Of a stretch of DNA of 64,000 bases, positions 34,891-45,100 are shown in pieces. The notes beneath the pieces are model-generated. The model was not told where the DNA came from. It saw nothing but the letters and a program-made list of their open reading frames with translations, and ran no database searches. The position numbers and the translations under genes are program-made. The stretch's first letter is position 1. Each line of letters starts with the position of its first letter. This stretch comes from CAVQNQ01 sp963714205 (GTDB lineage Bacteria > Acidobacteriota > Terriglobia > Bryobacterales > Bryobacteraceae), in assembly GCA_963714205.1 (NCBI GenBank), contig CAVQNQ010000007.1, positions 62,001 to 126,000 of the forward strand. Direction: 5' to 3'.

Positions 34891-35202
34891 TTAGAACAGA
34901 CCCGGCGGCAAACCCATGCCGCCGAGCATGCCGCCCATCTTCTGCTTCACTTCATCGTCCACTTTCCGGACGGCTTCGTTGGCCGCGGCCACGATCATGT
35001 CCTGCAGCATCTCCACGTCGCCCGCCACTTCCGGGTCGATCTTGACCGCCAGCAGGTTCTTCTGGCCGTCCATCTGCACCGTGACCATGCCGCCGCCGGC
35101 CGATGCCTCGACCCTCACCAGCGCGATCTCCTGTTGCAGTTTCTCCTGCATCTGCTGCGCCTGGCGCATCATCTGCTGCATGTTGCCGGGTAGTCCCTTC
35201 AC
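34891..35202 (-). CDS. ybaB: YbaB/EbfC nucleoid-associated protein
   Basis: 103 aa. A Met/Gln-rich N-terminal helix (MQQMMRQAQQMQEKLQQEIALVRVEA), the conserved 'GGGMVTVQMDGQKNLLAVKIDPE' strands and the helix DVEMLQDMIVAAANEAVRKV define this dimeric DNA-binding protein. It sits between dnaX and recR as in most bacteria, separated by only a few bases. Confidence 0.93.
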   Translation of the reverse strand: MKGLPGNMQQMMRQAQQMQEKLQQEIALVRVEASAGGGMVTVQMDGQKNLLAVKIDPEVAGDVEMLQDMIVAAANEAVRKVDDEVKQKMGGMLGGMGLPPGLF

Positions 35203-35206
35203 GTCG

Positions 35207-36865
35207 CTACTCCTTCAGGTTTCTCACCATGCGGACTTCGCTGCCGCCGAATACCTCGCGGAAATGTTGGACCTCCGGGTTGGCCAGCGCTCGCACCGAG
35301 GCGTCGCCGCCGGTCTGGGGCGCCGCCCCGTTTCCCGCGCCCGGCGCGGCCCCGGATTCGGCCGCGTCTCCCGCCATGACCTTGATGCGCAGCGGTCTCG
35401 CGAATACCTCGCGCACCGCCTCGTCCATGGCGCGGTCGCGAAAATAGAGGGCATACGATTTCGGAGCCGCCACTTCCAGGTCCGCCCCGTTCACCGTCAG
35501 GCGCGCATTCTCCACCGCATCCGCCAGGTGCTCCAGGCCCTTCCCGCGGAGGTGCGCTTGCAGCCGGCCGCGCGCCTCGCCGGCGGGTGCGCCGGCCGCG
35601 GACGGAGGCGGCTCGGGTGGCACCGCGGCCTTGCGGGCGCGATCGGTGTCGAAGGGCGATGGTCCGGCTTTGCGCGCCGGCGCGGGCACGGCCGGCGGCC
35701 GGGGATCCTGCGCAGGCCCCCCGCGCGGCGTCGAAGGACCCGGCCCGAGGCCCGCCAGCGCTTCCTCGATCGGCAGCAGCCTCCCCGCCTGCACCAGGCG
35801 CAGCAGCCCGATTTCCAAATGAAACCGCGGCTGCAAGGAAAACTGCAGGTCCTTGAACAGGTCCAGGGTAAGTTGCAGATAGCGCGTCAGATCCTCTTCG
35901 GAGAAGCGCGCGGCCGTCTCCGCCAGCTTGCGCCGCTCGTCGGCCGACGCCGCCACCAGGCGCGTCTCCGCGCCTCCGATGCGCGCCACCAGCAGGTTCC
36001 GGAAATAACGCGCCAGCTCCCGGCTGAAATGTTGCAGGTTGTGGCCGTTGCGCTCAAGCTCGTCCACCACCTCGAGCATGCGGCGCGAATCGCCCGCCGC
36101 CAGCGCCTCCGTCACCTGCTCCAGGGATTCCAGGGAAAACGTCCCCAGCAGCGCTCGAACATCCGCCGCGTTCAGCTTCGCGCCGCAGCAGGCGATGGCC
36201 TGATCCAGCGCCGAGAGCGAATCGCGCACACTGCCTTCCCCGGCTTGCGCCAGCACTGCCAGCGTCTCGGCATCGGCGTCGATGCCTTCCTGCCCGCAGA
36301 TCCAGGCCATGCGCGCGGTCAGCTCCTCGAAGCCCACCGAGCGAAAGCTGAAATGCTGGCAGCGCGAGGCGATGGTGGCCGGGATCTTGTGCGCTTCGGT
36401 GGTGCAGAGCACGAAGACCACCCACGGCGGCGGCTCTTCGATGGTCTTCAGCAGCGCGTTGAAGGCCTCACTGGTGATCTGGTGGGCCTCGTCGATAATG
36501 AAGACCTTGTACTGATCGCGCGCCGGCTGGTAGCGCACATTTTCGCGCAGCTCGCGCATCTCATTGATGCCGCGATTGGATGCCGCGTCGATCTCGATCA
36601 CATCCACCGTGCCGCCCGACGCGATTTCGCGGCAGCTTGCGCAGACCCCGCAGGGCGTGGCCGTGGGTCCCTCGACGCAGTTCAGGCAGCGCGCCAGGAT
36701 GCGCGCAACAGTGGTCTTCCCGGTGCCCCGCTGCCCCGAAAAGATATAGCCGTGGGCGATGCGCTTCTGCGCGATGGCGTTCTCGAGGGTGGTCTTGACA
36801 TGCTCCTGGTTGACCACATCCTGGAACGTCTGGGGGCGGTATTTTCGTGCAATGACCTGGTACAT
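35207..36865 (-). CDS. dnaX: DNA polymerase III subunits gamma and tau
   Basis: Clamp-loader ATPase. 552 aa from the ATG at 36865 (MYQVIARKYRPQTFQDVVNQEHV). Walker A is FSGQRGTGKTTVARIL, the zinc module is CLNCVEGPTATPCGVCASC, DEAHQIT is Walker B, and the SRC motif is in ATIASRCQHFSF. Residues ~355-430 form a Pro/Ala-rich spacer and the C-terminal ~120 are the tau-like region. The ffs gene lies 15 bases upstream on the same strand. Confidence 0.95.
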   Translation of the reverse strand: MYQVIARKYRPQTFQDVVNQEHVKTTLENAIAQKRIAHGYIFSGQRGTGKTTVARILARCLNCVEGPTATPCGVCASCREIASGGTVDVIEIDAASNRGINEMRELRENVRYQPARDQYKVFIIDEAHQITSEAFNALLKTIEEPPPWVVFVLCTTEAHKIPATIASRCQHFSFRSVGFEELTARMAWICGQEGIDADAETLAVLAQAGEGSVRDSLSALDQAIACCGAKLNAADVRALLGTFSLESLEQVTEALAAGDSRRMLEVVDELERNGHNLQHFSRELARYFRNLLVARIGGAETRLVAASADERRKLAETAARFSEEDLTRYLQLTLDLFKDLQFSLQPRFHLEIGLLRLVQAGRLLPIEEALAGLGPGPSTPRGGPAQDPRPPAVPAPARKAGPSPFDTDRARKAAVPPEPPPSAAGAPAGEARGRLQAHLRGKGLEHLADAVENARLTVNGADLEVAAPKSYALYFRDRAMDEAVREVFARPLRIKVMAGDAAESGAAPGAGNGAAPQTGGDASVRALANPEVQHFREVFGGSEVRMVRNLKE

Positions 36866-36879
36866 GCGGTGGGCGAATG

Positions 36880-36983
36880 CCAGGCCCCGGGTAATCCGCG
36901 GCACACGAACCGCACCGCTACCGTTGCTTCCTTCCGGACCTGGCGGGGTTTGCGGCCGCCCATTGCACGGAGCCCGAGACCTG
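36880..36983 (-). ncRNA. ffs: Small bacterial signal recognition particle RNA
   Basis: About 104 nt. The apical domain carries the invariant GGTCCGGAAGGAAGCA stretch bound by Ffh, followed by the matching 3' side. The terminal stem pairs CAGGTCTCGGG at the 5' end with CCCGGGGCCTG at the 3' end, with two G-U pairs. This is the 4.5S-type single-hairpin form. The location just ahead of dnaX is the same as in many bacteria. Boundaries are uncertain by a few bases. Confidence 0.92.
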
Positions 36984-37047
36984 ACAAGTATTCATCGTAG
37001 CACGCGCCGGTCGGCGGACCTTCCGAGCAAATGCGCGGGCGCGGCCT

Positions 37048-39507
37048 TCAGAACGCGCTTTCGCCGGGCCACACGGACTTAACCTTCGCCGCCAACTCCG
37101 CGGCCGTGTAAGGCTTCCCGAGAAATCCGGCCGGCGCCTGCCCCGTGAACCGCCGGATCACCTCGATCTGGTTGTACCCGCTCGACATCAACACCGGCAC
37201 ATCGGGACGCAGCGCCCGCAGCTTTTCCAGGGTCTCCTCTCCACTCATCAGGGGCATCGTCAAATCCAGCAGGACTACGGCGATCTCCGCGGCGGCCTGC
37301 CGGAAGACCTCCAGCGCTTCAACCCCGTTGGTCGCCAGCAAAACATGGTATCCGTAGCGCTCCAGCGCCGCCTTCGCTACCGTACGCATCACCTGCTCGT
37401 CATCCACCACCAGAACGGTTCCGTGGCCGCGCAGGCCCTGCAACGGGGCGCTCGTCTCGGCCTTGTACGACTCCCTTTCCGCCGAGGCGGGCAGCAGCAC
37501 CGTAAAGATCGAGCCTTCACCGGGGTTGCTGTACACGTGAATGGCGCCCTTATGCGCGCGCACGATCCCCTGCACCGCCGCCAGGCCCAGCCCGCGGCCC
37601 GCAAACTTGGTGGTGAAGAACGGCTCGAAAATTTTGGCCTTGGTCGCCTCGTCCATGCCCGAACCGCTGTCACGCACTTCCAGGCAGACGTATGTGCCGG
37701 CCGGGATCTCCAGGCGCGCCTGCGAGATCATCGTCTCATCCACGCTGCGCGGCTGCACCTTGATCTCGATGCGCCCGGGCCGATCTCCGATGGCCTCCGA
37801 ACCATTGAGCACCAGGTTCATGACGATCTGCTCGATCTGGCCGGCATCCCCTTCGACGGCCGGTATCTCATCCTGGAGATCCAGATCGATCGCGACGTTG
37901 GACGGCACCGAGGCGCGCAGCAGGTCCAACAGCTCCCGGACCGACCGCGAAAGGCTCAACTTTTGTATAAAGAAGCGCCCCTTGCCCGCATAAGCCAGCA
38001 ACTGCCGCGTGAGATCGGCCGCCCGGTTCGCGGATTCCATCAACCCCTCGACGAGGGACCGGTTCGGGTCCCAGCCCGGCATGTTCTCGAGCATCAGGCT
38101 GGCATTGCCGAGCACCCCCGTGAGCAGATTGTTGAAATCGTGGGCGATTCCGCCGGCCAGCACGCCAATGCTTTCCATCTTCTGCGCCTGGCGCAACTGC
38201 TCTTCCCTGGCGCGCAGATCCTCTTCGGCCCGCTTGCGGTCCGTGATATCGAGCTGGATGCCGTCCCAGCAAACAGAGCCATCGGCGCGGCGCGACGGCA
38301 TGGCGCGCATCAGCGCCCAGCGCGCCTCCCCTGTCTGCCGATGCTGGTGGCGGAACTCGACTTCAAGCCGGGCCAGGCGCTCGAGCGACTCGGCTGTCGC
38401 CGCTCTCAGGCGCTCGAGATCTTCCGGGAAAAGGGTCGCGTTCAACGCGTCGATATCGCGCATGACCTCGGCCACCGGCACCCCGGTCAGCCCTTCGATG
38501 CCGGCACTGATGAATTCAAACCGGCCCGTGCCGTCAGCCGCGCGGCAAAGACGGTAAATCGCTCCATCGGGCAGGTTGTCCCCCAGATTGCGCAGCCGCA
38601 CCTCGCTTTCCCGGAGCGCCCCCTCGGCCCGCATCAGATCGGTGATATCGGACAGCACCACGACACAACCTAGTGTTTCGGAATCCGCTCCCACCAGCGC
38701 AGCCGCGTTCATGATGACGTTCGCGGTGCGGCCGCCGGCCAATCGCGCAATGGCCTGCAAGCCGGTGACGCTTCCCTCTCGCCGCATCATCGAAAGAATT
38801 TCCGGGAAGCCCAAATCGCTTGCGTCGGAATGCGCACGAAGCGGAAAGACACTGCTGAAATCCCGCAGCAGGACGGGCGTGCCCGCGAATCTTTCCGAGG
38901 CGCGGCTGGCGCGAACGATCCTCCCGCTCGCATCGATCACCAGGATGGCCACCGCCGCCTGCTCCAGGATCGAGCGCGCGAGCTTCTCCGCGGCCACGAT
39001 CTCTTCGCTGCGCTTCTGCTCCGTCAGATCGGTCACCACGAGAGCGACGCATTCCGTGGTATCGAATTGCAGCCAGCCGGCCGAGAGGTATGCCGGGACA
39101 GCCGACCCGTCGCTTCTTTTCAAACGCAGCTCGAAGCGCGCGCCATCGTGCACGGAGAGCACCGCCTCGAGAGACGCGGCATCCTCGGCCACTACGAAGT
39201 TCTGGATGCGGGAGCCGATCACGCGCTCCAGGGGCATATCCAGCATCGCGGCGAGCTGATCGTTCGCGTACAGGATCAGCCCGTCAGGGGCGAGGGTGGC
39301 GGCTCCCTCGAACATCTGCTGCACCATGAGGCGGTAGCCCTCGTCGGCGCTCCTGAGGGTATAGACGGCCTCGCCATCCGGACCCTGGGCCACTACCGCG
39401 TCCACTTCGCCGCTTCGAATGGCCCGGAGGGTTTCCTCGGCCTCCTCGAGTCGGATCTCCAGCTCGCGGATACGTTCCAGCAGTTGTTGTCTGTCAGGCA
39501 CCGCCAT
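37048..39507 (-). CDS. Hybrid histidine kinase (PAS-PAS-PAS-HisKA-HATPase-REC) of the kai operon
   Basis: 819 aa from the ATG at 39507. A short coiled coil (LLERIRELEIRLEEAEETL) precedes three PAS domains (~60-430). The dimerisation domain has the phospho-His in GGIAHDFNNLLTGVLG near residue 455. The ATPase has the N-box (QIEQIVMNLVLNGSEAI) and G-boxes (VRDSGSGMDEA, GRGLGLAAVQGIV). The receiver has VLVVDDE, VVLLDLTMPLMSG (phospho-Asp near residue 747) and GFLGKPY. The start overlaps the end of the second kaiB by ~14 bases; ATGs at 39510 and 39543 are alternatives. As the last gene of the operon, it is the natural output kinase for the Kai proteins. No separate response regulator lies nearby. 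Confidence 0.88.
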   Translation of the reverse strand: MAVPDRQQLLERIRELEIRLEEAEETLRAIRSGEVDAVVAQGPDGEAVYTLRSADEGYRLMVQQMFEGAATLAPDGLILYANDQLAAMLDMPLERVIGSRIQNFVVAEDAASLEAVLSVHDGARFELRLKRSDGSAVPAYLSAGWLQFDTTECVALVVTDLTEQKRSEEIVAAEKLARSILEQAAVAILVIDASGRIVRASRASERFAGTPVLLRDFSSVFPLRAHSDASDLGFPEILSMMRREGSVTGLQAIARLAGGRTANVIMNAAALVGADSETLGCVVVLSDITDLMRAEGALRESEVRLRNLGDNLPDGAIYRLCRAADGTGRFEFISAGIEGLTGVPVAEVMRDIDALNATLFPEDLERLRAATAESLERLARLEVEFRHQHRQTGEARWALMRAMPSRRADGSVCWDGIQLDITDRKRAEEDLRAREEQLRQAQKMESIGVLAGGIAHDFNNLLTGVLGNASLMLENMPGWDPNRSLVEGLMESANRAADLTRQLLAYAGKGRFFIQKLSLSRSVRELLDLLRASVPSNVAIDLDLQDEIPAVEGDAGQIEQIVMNLVLNGSEAIGDRPGRIEIKVQPRSVDETMISQARLEIPAGTYVCLEVRDSGSGMDEATKAKIFEPFFTTKFAGRGLGLAAVQGIVRAHKGAIHVYSNPGEGSIFTVLLPASAERESYKAETSAPLQGLRGHGTVLVVDDEQVMRTVAKAALERYGYHVLLATNGVEALEVFRQAAAEIAVVLLDLTMPLMSGEETLEKLRALRPDVPVLMSSGYNQIEVIRRFTGQAPAGFLGKPYTAAELAAKVKSVWPGESAF

Positions 39508-39904
39508 CATGCTCCGGAGATTTGGGCGCGTTGTGGGGGACAATATCTAGCCCCACCAGCACGCGCTCTTCGTTCGAGAGATCCCCAATCAATCTCCGCA
39601 CGGGAAGTGGCAGGCTCTTGACCAACGTGGGAGTCACTACAATCTGCTCCGGCTTGGCCTGCTCGGGATGCTGGTAAATATCGACTACTTCCAGGTCATA
39701 CCGCCCCTGCAATTTCTCCTCGCAGATGGCCCGGATGTTCTGTATCGCGCGGGACGACCGGGGGGTGGTCCCGGTGACGAACAGCCGCAAAAGATAGCGT
39801 TCCGCCGGAGGTTGCTGGGCGAGCGCAACTTCAAAAGCCTTGGTGGTCTGCGATGGTTTCTTCGCTTTCGTCTTGGTTTTCTTGTGCGCCATGCGTGTTC
39901 TCAC
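39494..39904 (-). CDS. KaiB-family protein with basic N-terminal extension
   Basis: 136 aa. The KaiB thioredoxin-like domain is residues ~38-125: RLFVTGTTPRSSRAIQNI, EEKLQGRYDLEVVDIYQHPEQA, VTPTLVKSLPLPVRRLIGDLSN, ERVLVGLDI. It differs from canonical KaiB in a Lys/Thr-rich N-terminus of about 30 residues and a short acidic tail. Start: the GTG at 39904 overlaps the previous stop (GTGA), or the ATG at 39892 may be used. It is directly coupled to the kinase downstream. Two KaiB copies in one operon suggest separate roles, for instance one for KaiC and one for the kinase. Confidence 0.9.
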   Translation of the reverse strand: MRTRMAHKKTKTKAKKPSQTTKAFEVALAQQPPAERYLLRLFVTGTTPRSSRAIQNIRAICEEKLQGRYDLEVVDIYQHPEQAKPEQIVVTPTLVKSLPLPVRRLIGDLSNEERVLVGLDIVPHNAPKSPEHDGGA

Positions 39905-40224
39905 TCGCGCTGCCGCAGGTCGAGCCCGACCAGCACGCGCTCGGTATTGGACAAGTTCCCGATTATCTTTCGGACCGGCTCCGGGAGCTTTCGCACCAAA
40001 GTCGGGATGGCCAGGATCTGGTCTCCGGCGGCCAACTGGGGGTTCTTGAGCAGGTCGATAATCTCGATTCGATAGTTGCCTTCCAGGTGTTCCTCGCAGA
40101 TCTTCTTCAGATTGGCGAAGGCCTGCAGGGATCTTGACGTCTGTCCGGCCACGTACAGCCGCAATTCCCAGGCCTTCGGCTCCTCTTCAGGCTTTCTCCG
40201 TTTCTCCGGTGTGCGCTCTGGCAT
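39901..40224 (-). CDS. kaiB: KaiB-family protein, canonical form
   Basis: 107 aa. Very close to cyanobacterial KaiB: LRLYVAGQTSRSLQAFANLKKI, EGNYRIEIIDLLKNPQLA, ILAIPTLVRKLPEPVRKIIG, NLSNTERVLVGLDL. The fold-switching segment and the DLSN-type cap are conserved as sequence. It starts two bases after kaiC stops and overlaps the next kaiB by four. It would bind the KaiC CI ring in an active-clock-like or stress-related complex. Confidence 0.93.
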   Translation of the reverse strand: MPERTPEKRRKPEEEPKAWELRLYVAGQTSRSLQAFANLKKICEEHLEGNYRIEIIDLLKNPQLAAGDQILAIPTLVRKLPEPVRKIIGNLSNTERVLVGLDLRQRE

Positions 40225-40226
40225 AT

Positions 40227-41973
40227 TTACTTCCGGCTTCCGCCCTTCCCGCCGCCCTCCCGGGAGCCGATGTTCAGCGAGCGGCTTTTCGCCATCTCGC
40301 CGCGGTCCCGCTCCAGATTACTCAATTTGAGTTCCTGTTGCGCAAGCGTCTGCGTCGATTCCTGGATTTCGGTTTCCAGTTCGAGTTGCAAGGCGGCGAT
40401 CTGGGCCTCGATCGCCTTCCGCTTGCGGTCGCGGATGAGATCTTGCGTTTCGATCTCCTGCCGCAGCAACCCGGCTTCCGCCGCCTCTTTGGCTTCCTGC
40501 GCCACGCGCGCCGAGCCGGTCAGCATCCCCGCCGGACCCAAATAGACTTCGCGCAGTTCCACGCCATGACTCGTCAGGAGGAATTCGCGAATCTGGTTCG
40601 AATGCGCCAGCCCCCTGGCCTTAAGGATATACAGACCGCGGTTGCGCTCGCCCCCGGCTTCGATATCCCGTAGAAACAGCCACGCATCGACCAGCGAGGA
40701 GATGTCTGCTTGAGATTGCTCCAAGGGATCCGCCCCCCTGGTGAGCGTGCTCATCAGCGCCGTGATCTGTTTCGCTTTCAGAAAATCCACCATGCGCAAC
40801 AGCATGTTCCGGGTCTCGGCCTGCGTGCTGGAGCTCAGCAGCGCGGTGATGGGATCCACCACCACGATACTCGGGGCGAACTCGTCTACGGCCGCGTGCA
40901 TCTTGACCAGATGCATTTCGATGCCCAGCGAGGTCGCCCGGGTGGCCCGGAACTGGAGCAGGCCCTTGTCGATCCAGCGCTGCAAATCGACTCCCACGGA
41001 TCGCATATTGCGAACCACCTGGCTCGCGGATTCCTCAAATGAGAAGTAGATGCAGCGTTCCCCGCGAGAACAGGCGGCATTCACGAAATGAGCGGACAAG
41101 GTCGTTTTCCCGGTGCCGGCCGTGCCGGAAACCAGCACGCTGCTGCCGCGGAAGTAGCCTTCGCCCCCGAACATGGCATCCAGAGCGGGAATGCCCGTGG
41201 AAACTCGTTCCTCAGAAGCGGTGTGCTCCAGTTCGAGCGAGGTGACCGGCAGCACGGAGATTCCGTGCTCCTCGATGAGAAACGGAAACTCGTTGGTGCC
41301 GTGCGTCGATCCGCGGTATTTCACGATGCGCATGCGCCGCGTGAAGACGCTTTCCATCACCCGGTGATCGAGCAGGATGACGCAGTCGGAAATGTATTCT
41401 TCCAAGCCGTGGCGGGTCAGGTTTCCGTTGCCCCGCTCGGCGGTGATGACGGCGGTCAGCTTCCGGTCTTTCAGCCACCGGAACATGCGCCGAAGCTCGC
41501 TGCGCAAAATCGACTCGTTGGCGAGCACCCGCGAACAGCGATTCGAGGCTATCGAGCACCACCCGCTTCGCTCCCACGGAATCGATGGCCAGAGCCAGCC
41601 TGACAAACAGGGCTTCCAGGTCGTATTCGCCGGCCTCCTCGATCAGGCTGCGTTCGATGAAGACGTAGTCGATGGCCAGCTTCTTGCTCGCGATGAGCCC
41701 ATCGACATCGAACCCCAGCGAGGCGACGTTGCGCGCGAGCTCCTGGGCGGTTTCTTCAAATGAGATGCACACGCCGGGTTCGTCGAACTCGGTCGCTCCG
41801 CGAACCAGGAATTCCATGCCCAGCAAGGTCTTCCCGCAGCCGGGGCCCCCGCAGACCAGGGTGGGCCTTCCCTTCGGCAGGCCGCCGAAGGTGATCTCAT
41901 CCAGGCCATGGATTCCGGTGGGGCATTTGGGGAGTGCGCGGAGAGGAGATTCGGACTTGCCAGTCTTCTTCAT
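40227..41973 (-). CDS. kaiC: KaiC-family double-RecA ATPase, frame-corrected
   Basis: About 581 aa when one extra base near 41526 is removed; the two halves otherwise read in different frames with the junction VVLDSLESLFAG / LANESILRSEL. CI: Walker A GGPGCGKT (42-49) and catalytic EE in ISFEETAQ (73-74). CII: Walker A SGTAGTGKTT (~282-291) and FSFEESAS. The segment QADISSLVDAWL has Ser425-Ser426 where cyanobacterial KaiC has the phosphorylated Ser431-Thr432, so autophosphorylation is possible. The C-terminus is a coiled coil instead of the KaiA-binding tail, in keeping with the lack of kaiA. First gene of kaiC-kaiB-kaiB-kinase. Confidence 0.88.
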
Positions 41974-42148
41974 AGGCAGAGGGGAGATTTTAAGAGTTTA
42001 ACACGGGCCGCAAGTGAACGTACGGTGCCGTACAGCGTGGAAGTTCGTGCGACTGCCCGCCTCTTGAACCGACAGCGCTAGAATAATCGGATGTTGAGAT
42101 ACGGAATCCTGGCTGATGAGCTCCCGCGTTATTCCGGACGGAGGGACG

Positions 42149-45100
42149 ATGAGTACGAAAAGCGGACGGTCTTCGGTCGCACGCCGGGCTTGGGGCGTTA
42201 AGGCGACAATATCGGCATTTGCGATAATCTCCACATCCTTTGGACTTGGCTGGCCGCGTGCTTCCGCGGCATCGGGAGGGGCCGCGGCGAAGCTGCTGAG
42301 CGCGCCATTGGGCTTCGAGCCAAACCAGGGGCAGACATCCTCCAAGGTGCAATTTCTTTCGCGCGGTTCGGGCTACGCGCTCTTCCTCAGTCACGGCGAG
42401 GTGGTAGTGAATCTGGAACGGCAGCAGCCGTCGCCCGCCGCGGCCGCTCACGCAACCCAGGGCACAACCGGCGACACCTTGCGTATGAGCCTGATCGGGG
42501 CAAGCGCCGGGGCGAGTGCCGTAGGGCAGGAGCGGCAAAGCGGGGTGGTGAGTTACTTTATCGGCAACGACCCGAAGAAATGGCGCACCGGCATCCCGAC
42601 CTACGGCAAAGTTACCTATTCGCAGATCTACCCCGGCGTGGATCTTGTTTTTTATGGCAACCAGCGCCAGTTGGAGTATGACTTTGTCGTCAGCCCGGGC
42701 GCCGACGCCAGCCGTATCGCCTGGCGAATCGAGGGCGCCCGCGCCAGTACCGACAGCGGGGGCAATCTGATTCTGCGGGCCTCCGGCGGAACGGCCACAT
42801 TCGAGAAGCCGGTGGTCTACCAGATGGAAGGAGCGCGCAAGGCGCCCGTCGACGGCTTCTTCACCGTAGCGCGGAACGAAGTTCGCTTCCGGATCGGGAG
42901 TTACGACCGCTCCAGGGAACTGATCATCGATCCCGTGCTCAGCTACGTCACCTATCTCGCCGGCACCGGCACCGATGAGATCAGCCAGAGCACCGGCCCC
43001 GGCAACAACGGTTGGGGGCAAGGAATCGCGATCGATTCCGCGGGCAGCGCGTACATTACCGGCCGCACTTCCTCCGCGGACCTCCCTATGAAGAATGCTT
43101 ATCAGAGCCAGAAGGCGCCGTCGAAAGGGAGCGCCCCTTCGGCGTTTGTCAGCAAGTTCAGCCCCGACGGCAGCTCGCTGGTCTACTCCACCTACCTGGG
43201 CGGCAGCGGCTGGGACTACGCCTATGCCATCGCAGTAGACTCGAGCGGCAGCGCTTATGTTACCGGGACCACCAGCTCCGACGATTTTCCGATCACCAGC
43301 GGAGCGTACCAGACCGTGTGCTGGCCGTCGCCGAACAACAAATCCCCGGTGGCAAACTCCGCCCCGCCGGACTGCGGGAGCGGCCAGTATTCGGCTTTTG
43401 TGACCAAGCTGAACCCTACCGGGACGATTCTGGCTTATTCGACGTTTCTGGGCGGCTACGGGGGGGCGTACGGGACTGGGATAGCCGTGGATTCGGCAGG
43501 CCGCGCATACGTTGTCGGCAACGAGAGCGCACCCTGCAACACTTCCTATCTCTTTCAGGCCTGCTTCCCCACCACCAGCGGCGCGACCATCGGCACCAGC
43601 TCCGCCAACAATGTCACGCCGTTTTGCTTCGTCGCGGTGTTCGACCCCGCCGGCGCTAACCTGCTCTATTCCACCCTGTTCGGCGACCTGAACGGAGTTC
43701 AGACCACCACCTCCGCCGGCGGGACCATGGCTACCGGAATAACCGTCGATTCGAACGGCTACTTCTATCTGATTGGCAATACCGAAGCCGGCAAGCTGCC
43801 TACGACGCAAAACGCGGTTCAGCCCACCGCCGCCCCTCTCTATAACAACACCGGCCCCTTTGTCACGGCTTACCGCGGGTTCATCGCCAAATTCAACCCT
43901 GTCACGTCCGCCTCCGGGGCATCGCTCAACGCATGCACCTATCTCGGCGGAAAGACCGGCAACACCAGCGACTTTCTGAGCGGCATCGCCATCGACAGCT
44001 CCAGCGACGTCTACGTGGCCGGATTCACGAACTCCACGGATTTTCCGGTGACGAAGGGCGCTTATAGCACCGTTTGCGGGGGCGGGGGCGGCTGCGCCGC
44101 GGGCCATGTCACCAAACTCAACCCGACGCTGAGCTCCATCGTCTGGTCCACCTATGTAGGCGGCGCACGCCAGGATGGCGCCGACGACCTGTTTCACACC
44201 GGCCCGCTCCAATTGGATGGGAAAGGGAATGTCTATATCACGGGGCAAGCCAATCCGAACTTTCCCATGTTGAACTCGGTTGGGCCGACGATGTGCTGCA
44301 ACGGCGGGCAGGTGGTCGTGGAGCTCGACCCGACTGGCTCAAACCTGCTGTTCTCCACGAGCATCGGAACCGGCGAAGATTCCATGGAGACGGGTGGCCT
44401 GGCGGTCAATTCCGCCGGCGTGATCTATGTCGCCGGCAGTAACCTCGCTAACTCGAATCCGGACCTGACCACCACTCCCGGAGCATTCCAAACCACCAAT
44501 CCCGCTCCAACCCAGTATCACGGCTTTGTCGCCAAGATCTCGCCCAGTACCGGCCCGCTGATCACGGTGAACGGCAGCACGCCAAAAGTGGAGAATGCCG
44601 CAAGCGGCCAGACGGGCGGGATCGCTCCCAACGAATATATCGCCATCTACGGCGCCGGGCTCGGGCCGGCCACCGGCGTCGCCTCTTCGATGTCGACCCA
44701 AGTGGCGGGAACCAGCGTCTCGATCGGCGGAACGGCGGCCTATCTCACCTATGCCCAGGACGGGCAGGTAAATGCGCTGGTGCCCTTCAATGTATCGGGT
44801 TTGCCGAGCGTCGCCGTCCAGGTCGAGTACAACGGCGTGAAGGGCAATAGCGTAACCGTTCCGGTAGTGTCTTCGTCGCCCGGAATCTTCACCCAGCAGT
44901 TTGGGTCGGGGCAGGCTTGGGTCGTCAACCAGGATCTGACATTCAATTCCAGCACGAACCCGGCTCCGCGGAATACGACCGTTGCGTTTTGGGTGACCGG
45001 ACAAGGCACTGTCAACACCACGCTTGCCGATGGCACCCAGCCAACCGGCCCGCCATTTCCAACCCCGATGCTCCCGGTGAGCGTGACTTTGGGAGGCACG

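Noticed and set aside
34916..37000. Long open frame on the plus strand across ybaB, dnaX and ffs
   Set aside because: Antisense to three conserved features; composition is an artefact of high GC.
37345..38673. Long open frame on the plus strand across the kai-operon kinase
   Set aside because: Antisense to the kinase core; no domain.
40227..41973. Two separate genes rather than one kaiC
   Set aside because: The N-terminal part ends after one RecA strand pair and the other begins inside the same fold; removing a single base gives a single KaiC-like protein of normal length.
41990..44248. Long open frame on the minus strand across the SBBP gene
   Set aside because: Lies antisense to a clear exported protein with signal peptide and repeats; its Gly/Arg/Ala/Val-rich composition is what high GC3 bias produces on the opposite strand.
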